Shown here: positions 15,828 to 24,081 of the stretch, one piece after another
How the letters are laid out: each line of letters starts with the position of its first letter
Position numbering within the stretch: position 1 is the stretch's first letter
Origin: an uncultured Eubacteriales bacterium
Lineage (GTDB): Bacteria; Bacillota; Clostridia; Oscillospirales; Oscillospiraceae
Assembly: GCA_900545925.1 (NCBI GenBank)
Contig: URAZ01000017.1
Span: forward strand, 1-64,000
DNA: 64,000 nt
Direction: 5' to 3'
Notes under the pieces: model-generated
Seen by the model: the letters and a program-made list of their open reading frames with translations, nothing else
Database searches by the model: none
What the model was told of the DNA's origin: nothing
Position numbers and translations under genes: made by a program

Positions 15828-16947
15828 CGTCTTCTTCCTCCGAGGCGTCGGCAATCTCGTCATATTCCGCGCTGTAGGAGGAGTAGTCGCCGTAGAGGCC
15901 GGAGTACTCGCTCTTGTGCATGATATGGATATCCTCAGGATTGAGGCGAATGCCGATGTACGCGTCAACAGGGCAGTAATCCGTGGTCTGAATGAGCCAC
16001 TTGAAGCCCTTGAAATCGACAATGGTGTCGTAGTGGACGCCCTTGAAGGTAACGGAGGTGACGGTGCCGCACAGATGGCCCTGCTCCGGCGGGACGATAT
16101 CGACGTCTTCCGGACGGATGACGACGTCAACCGGCTCGTTGGGGGCAAAGCCCTTGTCCACGCACTGGAACTTGCGGCCGAAGAACTTGACGACGTAATC
16201 CTCCAGCATCACGCCGTCGAGAATATTGGACTCGCCGATGAAATCCGCGACAAACGCGTTCTTCGGTTCATTGTAGATATCCTCCGGCCGGCCAATCTGC
16301 TGAATCTTACCCTTGTTCATGACGACAATGGTGTCGGACATAGTCAGGGCTTCTTCCTGATCGTGTGTGACATATATAAATGTAATTCCCATTCGCTGCT
16401 GGATGTTCTTCAGTTCATTCTGCATGTCCTTGCGCAGGCGCAGATCAAGCGCGCCCAAAGGCTCGTCGAGCAGCAGCACCTGCGGACGGTTGACCAGCGC
16501 GCGAGCAATCGCCACACGCTGCTGCTGGCCGCCGGACAGGCTCGTCACTTTGCGGTTTTCAAAGCCCTTCAGGCTGACAATCTCCAACATCTCGGTTACG
16601 CGTTCGTCGATCTCATCCTCCTTGACCTTTGCAATACGCAGGCCGAAGGCGATATTGTCGTACACGTCCAGATGCGGAAACAGCGCGTAGCGTTGGAAGA
16701 CTGTGTTGATCTTGCGCTGATAGGCGGGCAGATCGTTGATCCGCTTGCCGTTGAACAGCACATCGCCGGATGTAGGCGTCAAAAAGCCGCCGATAATCCG
16801 GAGCATGGTCGTCTTTCCGCAGCCGCTGGGCCCCAGCAATGTGAGGAATTCCTTGTTGTTGATGTACAGATTGATGTTGTCGAGAATCGTCTCTCCGTCC
16901 TCGAATGTCATAGTGAGATTCGTGAGGCGAATGAGCTCTTTGGACAT
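15817..16947 (-). CDS. potA: Polyamine ABC transporter ATP-binding protein PotA
   Basis: This 376-residue ATPase powers polyamine uptake. The Walker A motif GPSGCGKT is near residue 39, the signature LSGGQQQR near 137, Walker B LLLDEP near 158, and the switch His in THDQEEA near 190. The C-terminal third is a TOBE-type regulatory domain. It ends in a Glu/Asp-rich tail. GGGGGAGG precedes the start. Confidence 0.96.
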   Translation of the reverse strand: MSKELIRLTNLTMTFEDGETILDNINLYINNKEFLTLLGPSGCGKTTMLRIIGGFLTPTSGDVLFNGKRINDLPAYQRKINTVFQRYALFPHLDVYDNIAFGLRIAKVKEDEIDERVTEMLEIVSLKGFENRKVTSLSGGQQQRVAIARALVNRPQVLLLDEPLGALDLRLRKDMQNELKNIQQRMGITFIYVTHDQEEALTMSDTIVVMNKGKIQQIGRPEDIYNEPKNAFVADFIGESNILDGVMLEDYVVKFFGRKFQCVDKGFAPNEPVDVVIRPEDVDIVPPEQGHLCGTVTSVTFKGVHYDTIVDFKGFKWLIQTTDYCPVDAYIGIRLNPEDIHIMHKSEYSGLYGDYSSYSAEYDEIADASEEEDDEE

Positions 16948-17019
16948 GTATCCTCCCCCATTTCAAAAAAATTTGTATGCGTCGGATCTTGCTGAAGATG
17001 CCCGAAACATACTGGATTG

Positions 17020-17048
17020 AATATATCGGGCAGGGGGGCTTTTGTCAA
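17020..17048 (-). promoter_or_regulatory. Promoter of potABCD
   Basis: On the minus strand a consensus -35 TTGACA (17043-17048) is 17 bases from TATATT (17020-17025), 73 bases upstream of potA. Confidence 0.85.
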
Positions 17049-17133
17049 TATCAAAACGAAGAAATTTGCAAAAAAGTTGGAAGAACGTTTTGAAAGTTCT
17101 TCCAACTTTGGAGAAAATAAAAAAATTGATGAA

Positions 17134-18087
17134 TTATGTAAAGTATTCCTGTACGAAATCGACAGATGCAACCTGAAACGTTTTGCCATTGAGATAGGAC
17201 AAGATTCCGGCATCTGTTTTAAAACAGAACGTCAGCTTGTAAGAATACAACGCCTGAAATTTCCGATCATAGCGCTTGTCAAGCTTTCCATATTTGCCGT
17301 CGCCCAGCAGCGGCCATCCCGCGGCGGCCATCTGCGCGCGGATCTGATGGGTACGGCCAGTCACAAGTTCGCACTCGACGAGACTCAGTCCATTTCTGCT
17401 TTGGAGGGTTTTATATAATGTAACGCAAGTCTTCGAGCCCTTCTGCGGAGTTTTCGTGATGTAGACGCGGTTTTCTTTCGCATCCTTGAACAGCTGCCCC
17501 TCAAGCCTTCCGGCGGCCGGGCGCGGTGCGCCGTGAACAATGCACAAATACCGCTTATCGATTTCACGATCTTTGATTTTCTGATTCAGAATGCGAAGCG
17601 CTTCTGCATTCTTTGCGGCGATGACAATGCCGCCGGTGTTACGGTCGATGCGATTGCAGAGCGCCGGGGTAAAGGCGTGCTCTTCTCTGGGCCGCCACTC
17701 TCGTTTGGCATAGAGATACGCCTGAATGTGATCGATCAGCGTTTTTCCGTATTCTGCACCGTCATGCGGATGAACAGCCTGTCCAGGCTTTTTGTCTACC
17801 AGAAGAATATTTTCGTCTTCATAGACGATGTGTAGTTTCGGCGCGGCGACGGTAAGATAGGCATTTTCTTCTTTTGGGGTATCAAAAAACTCGTCGTTGA
17901 TGTATAATTGCAGTGTATCTCCGGTGATTAGCCGTGTATCGCGCTCTGCGCGCTTGCCATTCAATTTGATGCGTTTGAGCCGAATGTATTTCTGTGCCAG
18001 CGAGGCGGGAAGCAGGGGAATGGCTTTTGCAATCCAGCGGTCAAGCCGCTGCCCGGCATCGTTCTGTGTAATGGTGAATTCTTTCAT
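17134..18087 (-). CDS. RluA-family 23S rRNA pseudouridine synthase
   Basis: This 317-residue pseudouridine synthase is of the RluC/RluD class. An N-terminal S4 RNA-binding domain (about 10-70, with RLKRIKLNGKRA) is followed by the catalytic domain; the active-site block reads NRIDRNTGG, with the catalytic Asp, and RTHQIRAQ marks the late conserved loop. The block has Asn where many members have His (HRLD). The second Met (18087) is chosen because GGAG lies six bases upstream of it, and the first Met overlaps that site. The target uridines cannot be read from sequence. Confidence 0.9.
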   Translation of the reverse strand: MKEFTITQNDAGQRLDRWIAKAIPLLPASLAQKYIRLKRIKLNGKRAERDTRLITGDTLQLYINDEFFDTPKEENAYLTVAAPKLHIVYEDENILLVDKKPGQAVHPHDGAEYGKTLIDHIQAYLYAKREWRPREEHAFTPALCNRIDRNTGGIVIAAKNAEALRILNQKIKDREIDKRYLCIVHGAPRPAAGRLEGQLFKDAKENRVYITKTPQKGSKTCVTLYKTLQSRNGLSLVECELVTGRTHQIRAQMAAAGWPLLGDGKYGKLDKRYDRKFQALYSYKLTFCFKTDAGILSYLNGKTFQVASVDFVQEYFT

Positions 18088-18126
18088 GGTGATCTCCATA
18101 CAAATTAAGCAAATAATCTACATTTC

Positions 18127-18155
18127 ATTTTATCACGCAGTGTCCTTTCTGTAAA
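18127..18155 (-). promoter_or_regulatory. Promoter of the pseudouridine synthase gene
   Basis: On the minus strand TTTACA (18150-18155) is 17 bases from TAAAAT (18127-18132). Confidence 0.65.
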
Positions 18156-18201
18156 GAATCCAGTGTCAGCGAAAAAGAACGAAAAATTTGTGAAAAAGTA
18201 T

Positions 18202-18230
18202 TTGACTTCCCTGCAACTATTCGATATAAT
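18202..18230 (+). promoter_or_regulatory. Promoter of yceD-rpmF
   Basis: TTGACT (18202-18207), 17 bases, then consensus TATAAT (18225-18230), divergent from the pseudouridine synthase promoter. Confidence 0.88.
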
Positions 18231-18262
18231 ATTCATCGCACGATTATGGATTGGAGGACGCT

Positions 18263-18763
18263 ATGCTGCTGGATCTAAAGCCGATTCTTGTAACGCCCGG
18301 CGCAAGTCTTCCGTTTGAAACGCACGAAAATCTGTCCGACCTTGTTTTCGGCAGCTGCAAGCCTGCGTCTAAGCCAGTTCTGGCCTATGGCAAGGTTCGC
18401 AATACGGCGGGCGTTCTCGAACTTACCGGCGAACTCACCACGACGCTGCACGGCGTGTGCGACCGCTGCGCCAGCGAGTTCACGCGTGCGGTACAGATCC
18501 CTATCCACGCTGTTCTGGTTTCAGAAGAAGAGTTGGAGCAGGCGGAGGACGAGTGGGTATTTGGTATCCACGACGGTTGCGCCGATCTGACCGACATCAT
18601 TACGACTGCCTTTGTCCTCAACATGGACAGCCAGCTTCTGTGCAGGCCCGACTGCAAGGGTGTTTGCTTCCGCTGCGGTAAAAACCTCAATGAAGGGCCG
18701 TGCGGCTGCAGAAAAGAATCTGATTCCCGTTTTGCTGTTTTACAGCAGTTACTGGATAAATAA
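18263..18763 (+). CDS. yceD: DUF177/YceD family protein
   Basis: This 166-residue protein is of the YceD (DUF177) family, almost always found next to rpmF and implicated in 23S rRNA or ribosome assembly. It has C-x2-C-x-S-E-F near the middle (CDRCASEF) and the hallmark C-terminal Cys cluster CRPDCKGVCFRCGKNL followed by GPCGC, which probably binds metal. The ATG at 18263 follows GGAGG. It is co-transcribed with rpmF, 45 bases downstream. Confidence 0.92.
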   Translation: MLLDLKPILVTPGASLPFETHENLSDLVFGSCKPASKPVLAYGKVRNTAGVLELTGELTTTLHGVCDRCASEFTRAVQIPIHAVLVSEEELEQAEDEWVFGIHDGCADLTDIITTAFVLNMDSQLLCRPDCKGVCFRCGKNLNEGPCGCRKESDSRFAVLQQLLDK

Positions 18764-18808
18764 GTAGATAATGTGCCTTCGGGCATTTAGACCAAGGAGG
18801 TGTACCAC

Positions 18809-18994
18809 ATGGCAGTACCCAAGAGAAAAGTATCCCGCGCAAGAAGAGATAAGAGACGCAGTTCCCACTGGAAGCTGGCGATCCCCGGCGTCGTCGCTTG
18901 CCCGAAGTGCGGCGAGCCCCGCCTGCCTCACAGAGCCTGTAAGGCTTGCGGCTACTACAATGGCCGTGAAGTCATTTCTGTTGAAGCTAAGTGA
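18809..18994 (+). CDS. rpmF: 50S ribosomal protein L32
   Basis: This 61-residue L32 begins MAVPKRKVSRARRDKRRS and has the C-terminal zinc ribbon CPKCGEPRLPHRACKACGYY. AAGGAGGTG precedes the ATG at 18809. Confidence 0.98.
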   Translation: MAVPKRKVSRARRDKRRSSHWKLAIPGVVACPKCGEPRLPHRACKACGYYNGREVISVEAK

Positions 18995-19012
18995 TTTCGC
19001 TGAAAGAGATGA

Positions 19013-19039
19013 GAGGGAGGCTGTCTGCCTTCCTCTTTT
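19013..19039 (+). terminator. Probable terminator after rpmF
   Basis: GAGGGAGG (19013-19020) pairs with CCTTCCTC (19028-19035, one G-U) and is followed by TTTT. It lies 25 bases before der, so der may depend on read-through. Confidence 0.65.
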
Positions 19040-19063
19040 CTTATCCTGAAAGGAGGGCCTACC

Positions 19064-20395
19064 ATGTCGAAGCCCATCGTAGCCATCGTCGGCCGGCCGA
19101 ACGTCGGCAAGTCGATGCTTTTTAACAAACTGACCGGCAAGCGCATGGCAATCGTCGAGGATACCCCCGGCGTCACCCGCGACCGTATTTACGGCGAATG
19201 CGAGTGGAATGGCCGCGGGTTTGCGCTTGTCGATACCGGCGGCATCGAGCCCGGTACGAATAACGAAATGCTGAAGTTTATGCGCCGGCAGGCGGAGATC
19301 GCCATTGAGACGGCCACGGTCATCATCATGGTCGTCGATGTAACAGTCGGCTTGACCGCGGCGGATGCGGAAGTCGCGTCCATGCTCAAGCGGTCGAAAA
19401 AGCCGGTCGTGCTGGCCGTCAACAAGTGCGACCAGACCGGCCACGCGAACCCGGACGCGTATGAATTCTATGCGCTTGGCCTCGGCGACCCCATCGAGGT
19501 TTCCGCCGTCCACGGTCACGGCACGGGTGATCTGCTCGACGCGTGTGTCGAAAACTTCCCGCCAGACGATGGAGAGGCATATGACGAAGATGTTATCAAG
19601 GTCGCAATCATCGGCAAGCCGAACGTCGGCAAGTCGAGCCTGCTCAATAAGATTCTCGGCGAGGAGCGCGTGATCGTCTCTAATATTGCGGGTACGACGC
19701 GCGACGCCATCGACAGCTATTTTGAAAATGATTCCGGAAAATTCCTGTTTATCGATACTGCGGGTATGCGCCGCAAGTCAAAGGTTGATGACGCGGTCGA
19801 GAAATACTCCAATCTTCGCTCCATTGCTGCCATTGAGCGCGCGGACGTGTGCCTCATCCTGATCGACGCCAACGAGGGTGTGACTGAGCAGGATACCAAG
19901 GTTGCAGGACTGGCTCACGAGGCAGGGAAGGCCTGCATTATTGTTGTCAACAAGTGGGATACGGTCGAAAAGGACACGAACACCATGGACGAGAAGACAG
20001 CAGAGATTCGCCGTGACCTCAGCTATATGACCTATGCGCCGGTCGTGTTCATCTCGGCGCTGACTGGCCAGCGCGTTGATAAGCTGTTTGACATGATTGT
20101 CGCTGTTTCCAACCAGAACAGCATGCGCATCACAACTGGCATGCTCAATAACATTCTGGAAGACGCAACCGCGCGCGTTCAGCCGCCCACGGACAAGGGT
20201 CGCCGGCTGAAGATCTACTATATCACGCAGGTCGGCGTCAAGCCGCCGCATTTTGTCTTCTTCTGCAACGACAGCCGTCTTTTCCATTTTTCCTACCAGC
20301 GGTATCTCGAAAACCAGATCCGCGCGGTCTTTGGCTTGACCGGTACGCCCATCAAGATCACAATCCGGCAGAAGGGCGACAAGGAAGACATGTAA
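19064..20395 (+). CDS. der: Ribosome biogenesis GTPase Der (EngA)
   Basis: This 443-residue tandem GTPase is needed for 50S subunit assembly. G domain 1 has GRPNVGKS, DTPGVTRD, DTGGIE and NKCD; G domain 2 starts near residue 181 with GKPNVGKS, then GTTRDAID, DTAGMRRKS and NKWD. A KH-like domain (about 350-443) closes the protein. AAGGAGGG lies upstream of the start. Confidence 0.97.
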   Translation: MSKPIVAIVGRPNVGKSMLFNKLTGKRMAIVEDTPGVTRDRIYGECEWNGRGFALVDTGGIEPGTNNEMLKFMRRQAEIAIETATVIIMVVDVTVGLTAADAEVASMLKRSKKPVVLAVNKCDQTGHANPDAYEFYALGLGDPIEVSAVHGHGTGDLLDACVENFPPDDGEAYDEDVIKVAIIGKPNVGKSSLLNKILGEERVIVSNIAGTTRDAIDSYFENDSGKFLFIDTAGMRRKSKVDDAVEKYSNLRSIAAIERADVCLILIDANEGVTEQDTKVAGLAHEAGKACIIVVNKWDTVEKDTNTMDEKTAEIRRDLSYMTYAPVVFISALTGQRVDKLFDMIVAVSNQNSMRITTGMLNNILEDATARVQPPTDKGRRLKIYYITQVGVKPPHFVFFCNDSRLFHFSYQRYLENQIRAVFGLTGTPIKITIRQKGDKEDM

Positions 20396-20400
20396 TTTTA

Positions 20401-20434
20401 AAGCCCGGCAGAAGCATAGCACTGCCGGGCTTTT
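20401..20434 (+). terminator. Terminator after der
   Basis: An 11-base-pair stem, AAGCCCGGCAG (20401-20411) with CTGCCGGGCTT (20422-20432), is followed by TTTT. Confidence 0.9.
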
Positions 20435-20468
20435 GCAGATCAAGAATTTAAGAAGGGAGTTGGAAACA

Positions 20469-21509
20469 ATGGAACAGAACTATGCGCGATACGCAGTGGA
20501 AAAGGCAGTCCAGCTGCTTGCAATCGACAGCCCGACGGGCTTTACGGACAAAGCGGCTGAGTGGGTGCAGGAGGCGTTTACATCGCTCGGCTTTGCCGCG
20601 CAGAAAACAGAAAAAGGCGGTATTTTGATCGACCTCGGCGGCAAGGAATCCAGGGAGGGCGGGCTGCTTTTGCAGGCGCACATGGATACACTCGGCGCGA
20701 TGGTCGCGGAGGTCAAGGCCAATGGTCACCTGCGCGTGACGAGTCTTGGAGGCATGCGTGCGGAAAACGGAGAAACAGAAAACGTGCGCGTCTATACGCG
20801 TTCTGGCAAGGTCTATGAAGGCACACTTCAACTCTGCAATGCTTCTGTCCATGTCAACGGTGAATATGCAAAAACAAACCGCACCTTTGACACGACCGAG
20901 ATTCTGCTGGACGAGAACGTTTCTTCCGCAGAAGAAACTCGCGCGCTTGGCATTGAAACCGGCGATATCGTCTGCTTCGACCCGCGCACGCGTGTGACAG
21001 ACTCTGGCTATATCAAAAGCCGATTTCTCGACGATAAGCTTTCTGTCGGTATTCTGCTCGGTTTTGCGAAATATCTACGCGATGAAAAGAAGACGCTGCT
21101 GCGCCGCATCTATGTCCATGTGACCGTCTATGAAGAGGTCGGCTTCGGCGGTTCGGCTTCTGTGCCGGAGGGTGTAACGGAGTCCATCAGCGTCGATATG
21201 GGCTGCGTAGGTGACGGTCTTGCCTGCACAGAGCGGCAGGTATCCATCTGCGCCAAGGATTCCGGCGGCCCGTACAGCTACGCCGTCGTCGGCAAGCTTA
21301 TCGACGCGGCAAAGCGCGAGGGTGCAGACTATGCCGTTGACGTCTATCCGTACTACGGCTCCGACGTCGAAGCGACGCTCCGCGCGGGCTATGACATCCG
21401 CCACGGCCTCATCGGCTCCGGCGTCTATGCCAGCCATGGCTATGAGCGCAGCCACATGGACGGCGTTCTGAATACGCTCAAAACTATCAAAGGCTATCTG
21501 CACGTCTGA
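20469..21509 (+). CDS. M42 family metallopeptidase
   Basis: This 346-residue cytoplasmic aminopeptidase or endoglucanase-M type peptidase of family M42 binds two metals. Visible motifs are LLQAHMDTLG (first metal His/Asp, near residue 78), SRFLDDKLSVG (bridging Asp), YEEVGFGG (catalytic Glu pair) and a final SHGYERSHMDG. The ATG at 20469 is used because AAGGGAG lies just upstream. M42 enzymes degrade peptides into amino acids; the exact cleavage preference is unknown. It stands between two terminator-bounded units. Confidence 0.9.
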   Translation: MEQNYARYAVEKAVQLLAIDSPTGFTDKAAEWVQEAFTSLGFAAQKTEKGGILIDLGGKESREGGLLLQAHMDTLGAMVAEVKANGHLRVTSLGGMRAENGETENVRVYTRSGKVYEGTLQLCNASVHVNGEYAKTNRTFDTTEILLDENVSSAEETRALGIETGDIVCFDPRTRVTDSGYIKSRFLDDKLSVGILLGFAKYLRDEKKTLLRRIYVHVTVYEEVGFGGSASVPEGVTESISVDMGCVGDGLACTERQVSICAKDSGGPYSYAVVGKLIDAAKREGADYAVDVYPYYGSDVEATLRAGYDIRHGLIGSGVYASHGYERSHMDGVLNTLKTIKGYLHV

Positions 21510-21600
21510 TAAAAAGTACAACTCTGGGTGTATACCGGTAAGACAAAACGTTTGAGAGCATCGTAAAACTACTGAGATTCGAAGGATGAACGGAGGGAGC

Positions 21601-22380
21601 ATGGAAATCACGTTTGTAAATCCCGGTGCTGATTATATGATCCAGCGAATGATGGATTTTCAGGCCGAAGAGGAATCGGCCTTTTGGTCTGAACCGTTGT
21701 ACCATTTCTATCCGCAGTTGGACAAGGTCTATGCTGCGGGCCTGTCATTCGATGAACGAACAGAATATATTGCACGGACAATGCGCACTGTTTACGCTGA
21801 ATCAGAGAATACGATCAACGAAAAGGCTGCTTTATACGCGCACCATTGGAAAGTCTGCAAACCGCAAATTACTGCGGCTTTATCGGATGCTTTTGGTGTG
21901 GATTGTGCCAACTTGTTTGATGACATACGGTGTAATGTAAGCCTGAATCCGATCGAACCCCGCTTTCTGAAAGAGCACTGTTACGACACATTCTTTCTGA
22001 ACAGCGAACGCGGCGCGATCGGTGGCGGAATACATGAAATCATACACTTTGTTTGGTTCTATGTGTGGAACGAACTATTCAGGGATGATTACGATGAATA
22101 CGAACGTCCATCTCTTAAATGGATTTTAAGTGAGATGGTAGTTGAATCTGTAATGAAAGATGAACGCCTCAGTTCTATCAACCCATACTTTCCAAGAGAG
22201 AATGGCGGCTGTATCTATCCGTATTTCTTTGATATGATGATAGATGATAGGCCAATTTTGGATACATTGGATACCATGTACAGAAGCCAGTCTATCAGAG
22301 AGTTTATGCGGAACAGCTATGCCTATTGCCAAAAGCACGAAGCTGAAATCAGGCAGCATATCAGGAAATCAGAAGGATAA
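21601..22380 (+). CDS. Orphan protein with HEIIH metallopeptidase-like motif
   Basis: I do not recognise a family for this 259-residue protein. It has GGGIHEIIHFVWF with H145-E146-x2-H149, and acidic residues E178 and E182 in SEMVVES about 30 residues later, the layout of a gluzincin-type zinc peptidase. There is no signal peptide or clear membrane helix, so a cytoplasmic enzyme is likely. The ATG at 21601 follows GGAGGG closely; an ATG five codons upstream is an alternative. The DNA is visibly richer in A and T than its neighbours and no operon partner is seen, which suggests acquisition by transfer. Protease activity is inference from the motif only. Confidence 0.75.
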   Translation: MEITFVNPGADYMIQRMMDFQAEEESAFWSEPLYHFYPQLDKVYAAGLSFDERTEYIARTMRTVYAESENTINEKAALYAHHWKVCKPQITAALSDAFGVDCANLFDDIRCNVSLNPIEPRFLKEHCYDTFFLNSERGAIGGGIHEIIHFVWFYVWNELFRDDYDEYERPSLKWILSEMVVESVMKDERLSSINPYFPRENGGCIYPYFFDMMIDDRPILDTLDTMYRSQSIREFMRNSYAYCQKHEAEIRQHIRKSEG

Positions 22381-22592
22381 GTACATAAACAGAGTGCGGT
22401 TTTTCGAAGCAGACGAATCCATCGGACAGAGAATCACGCTTTTTGTGCCCGGAAACAATATTGGGGTTGCAACAGCTGAAGTGGGTAGGATAGCCTGCAA
22501 GGCTCAGAGTGCTCCTGAATTTTCTGCATTCGAATCCCCTCAGGCGCTTCGCACCAGCTCCCCTTGAGCCCAAGGGGAGCCTTTGGGCAACG
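22381..22592. other. Non-coding stretch with a candidate dispersed repeat
   Basis: About 210 bases lie between the HEIIH gene and the rpmB terminator and hold no gene I can support. Bases 22557-22580 form a perfect 10-base-pair inverted repeat (GCTCCCCTTG with CAAGGGGAGC, loop AGCC). It is preceded by CCCCTCAGGCGCTTCGCACCA, which resembles short intergenic repeats I know from related gut Clostridia genomes. That assignment is from memory, not from a search. Confidence 0.5.
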
Positions 22593-22620
22593 AAAAAGAG
22601 CAAGCCATCTGGCTTGCTCT
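22593..22620 (-). terminator. Terminator of rpmB
   Basis: On the minus strand AGAGCAAGCC pairs with GGCTTGCTCT (plus bases 22597-22620), loop of four, followed by TTTTT. It lies just after the rpmB stop. Confidence 0.92.
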
Positions 22621-22635
22621 TTGGCTTGTCTTCGA

Positions 22636-22824
22636 TCAGATCGCACGCTCAACCTTGTTGGAACGCAGGCATCTTGTGCAGACATATACATGGCGCGGAG
22701 TACCGTCAACGATTGCCTTGACACGTTTGACGTTGGGCTTCCATGCACGGTTCGCACGTCTGTGAGAATGGGAGACCTTGATACCGAATGTTACGCCCTT
22801 GCCGCAGATATCGCATTTTGCCAT
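22636..22824 (-). CDS. rpmB: 50S ribosomal protein L28
   Basis: This 62-residue L28 starts MAKCDICGKGVTFGIKVSHSHRR, and continues with RAWKPN and V-x-V-C-T-R-C-L-R. The two C-x2-C pairs mark the zinc-binding type. AAGGAGGTG lies six bases before the ATG at 22824. It is transcribed alone, divergent from hprK. Confidence 0.97.
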   Translation of the reverse strand: MAKCDICGKGVTFGIKVSHSHRRANRAWKPNVKRVKAIVDGTPRHVYVCTRCLRSNKVERAI

Positions 22825-22884
22825 CGGATGCACCTCCTTGCCGCTTGGAAAATCAATGTTGGACGCTATAAAGCGCCGACAAAT

Positions 22885-22913
22885 ATATTAGCAGATTGCG
22901 TTGGAAATTGCAA
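22885..22913 (-). promoter_or_regulatory. Promoter of rpmB
   Basis: On the minus strand TTGCAA (22908-22913) is 17 bases from TAATAT (22885-22890). Confidence 0.75.
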
Positions 22914-22971
22914 GAACTTTTTTCGGAAAAATCCGAAAAAATCGCGCCGGGACGACAAAGGATTTTCCCTG

Positions 22972-23000
22972 TTGCGAAACCTGGGCAAAACGGGTATAAT
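22972..23000 (+). promoter_or_regulatory. Promoter of hprK
   Basis: TTGCGA (22972-22977), 17 bases, then consensus TATAAT (22995-23000), 29 bases before the GTG start of hprK. Confidence 0.8.
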
Positions 23001-23028
23001 CAGAGTATCCTAAAATAGAGGTGATTGT

Positions 23029-23970
23029 GTGGCAAGTACCTATACGGTCCTGCTGTCCGAACTCGTTTCGGAATTCAAGCTTGACTTTTTCTACCGGTCA
23101 ACGGATTTTGACAAGATCCATGTGACCGTTGATGATATCAGCCGTCCGGGCCTTCATCTGGCAGGCTTTTTCGACCATTATGAGCCGATGCGCGTCTATG
23201 TCTGCGGCACAGTGGAGACGGCTTATCTGCAAAAACTCACGCCGGAAGAACGGATCATTATTTTTGACCACTTCCTGTCCTATAAATGCCCGGCACTGAT
23301 TTTCGCACGCGGGTTTGAGCCCATGCCGGAATGCCTTGAAATGGCGAAAAAGTACGACGTTACAGTTCTTGGAACAAAGGATACAACATCCTATATCGTT
23401 TCGAGCCTTATCACCTATCTGAAAAGTTCGCTTGCTCCGCGCGTCACGCGCCACGGTGTTCTGGTCGAGATCTACGGCGAAGGCATTCTCATCAACGGCG
23501 ACAGCGGTATCGGTAAGAGCGAGACGGCTATCGAACTTGTCAAACGCGGCCATCGACTCATTGCGGACGATGCAGTCGAGATTAAAAAGGTGTCGCCGCA
23601 TGAATTAGTCGGATCCGCACCCCCGGTTTTGAAGCATTATATCGAACTGCGCGGCATCGGTGTCATCAATGTTGCAAAGCTGTTCGGTATGGGCGCAGTT
23701 AAGGAGAGTTCCAACATTGACCTGATCATCAATATGGTGCCTTGGCGTGACGGCGAGGCCTATGACCGTCTCGGCATGGAGACGCAGTATACGGAGATTC
23801 TGGATGTCAAGGTTCCGTCCATTACGGTGCCTATTACGCCGGGCCGAAATCTTGCCGTGATTTTTGAGGTCGCCGCCATGAACAACCGTCAGAAGCGTAT
23901 GGGTTATAATGCTGCCGTAGAATTTACTGAACAGATGAGCAAATACTTTACGGCCCGCAATGACGACTGA
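23029..23970 (+). CDS. hprK: HPr kinase/phosphorylase
   Basis: This 313-residue enzyme phosphorylates and dephosphorylates Ser46 of HPr and so controls carbon catabolite repression. The N-terminal domain is followed by the kinase domain with Walker A GDSGIGKSE near residue 158, the LIADDAV block, and the family signature LRGIGVINV. The start is GTG at 23029, supported by GAGGTG. A terminator follows, so it is probably transcribed alone here although it heads the conserved murB-rapZ-yvcK-whiA block. Confidence 0.96.
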   Translation: MASTYTVLLSELVSEFKLDFFYRSTDFDKIHVTVDDISRPGLHLAGFFDHYEPMRVYVCGTVETAYLQKLTPEERIIIFDHFLSYKCPALIFARGFEPMPECLEMAKKYDVTVLGTKDTTSYIVSSLITYLKSSLAPRVTRHGVLVEIYGEGILINGDSGIGKSETAIELVKRGHRLIADDAVEIKKVSPHELVGSAPPVLKHYIELRGIGVINVAKLFGMGAVKESSNIDLIINMVPWRDGEAYDRLGMETQYTEILDVKVPSITVPITPGRNLAVIFEVAAMNNRQKRMGYNAAVEFTEQMSKYFTARNDD

Positions 23971-23986
23971 ACCAAAGAAACCACCG

Positions 23987-24023
23987 AAAAGAGGAACCGG
24001 CTGGCTGGTTCCTCTTTTATTTT
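23987..24023 (+). terminator. Terminator after hprK
   Basis: A 12-base-pair stem, AAAAGAGGAACC (23987-23998) with GGTTCCTCTTTT (24007-24018), is followed by ATTTTTATTT. Confidence 0.92.
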
Positions 24024-24081
24024 TATTTGAGATGTGATATGATAAAAAACCGATAAAAAAATTATCCACCCGGAGGCGTTT

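Noticed and set aside
15828..16148. N-terminal extension of potB by about 107 codons
   Set aside because: The extra sequence is a Ser/Thr/Arg-rich shadow of potA; the PotB family starts at MKNNNK.
22244..22567. Frame running past the HEIIH gene stop into the intergenic region
   Set aside because: It overlaps the HEIIH gene in another frame and ends in repeat-like sequence; no start site or family match.
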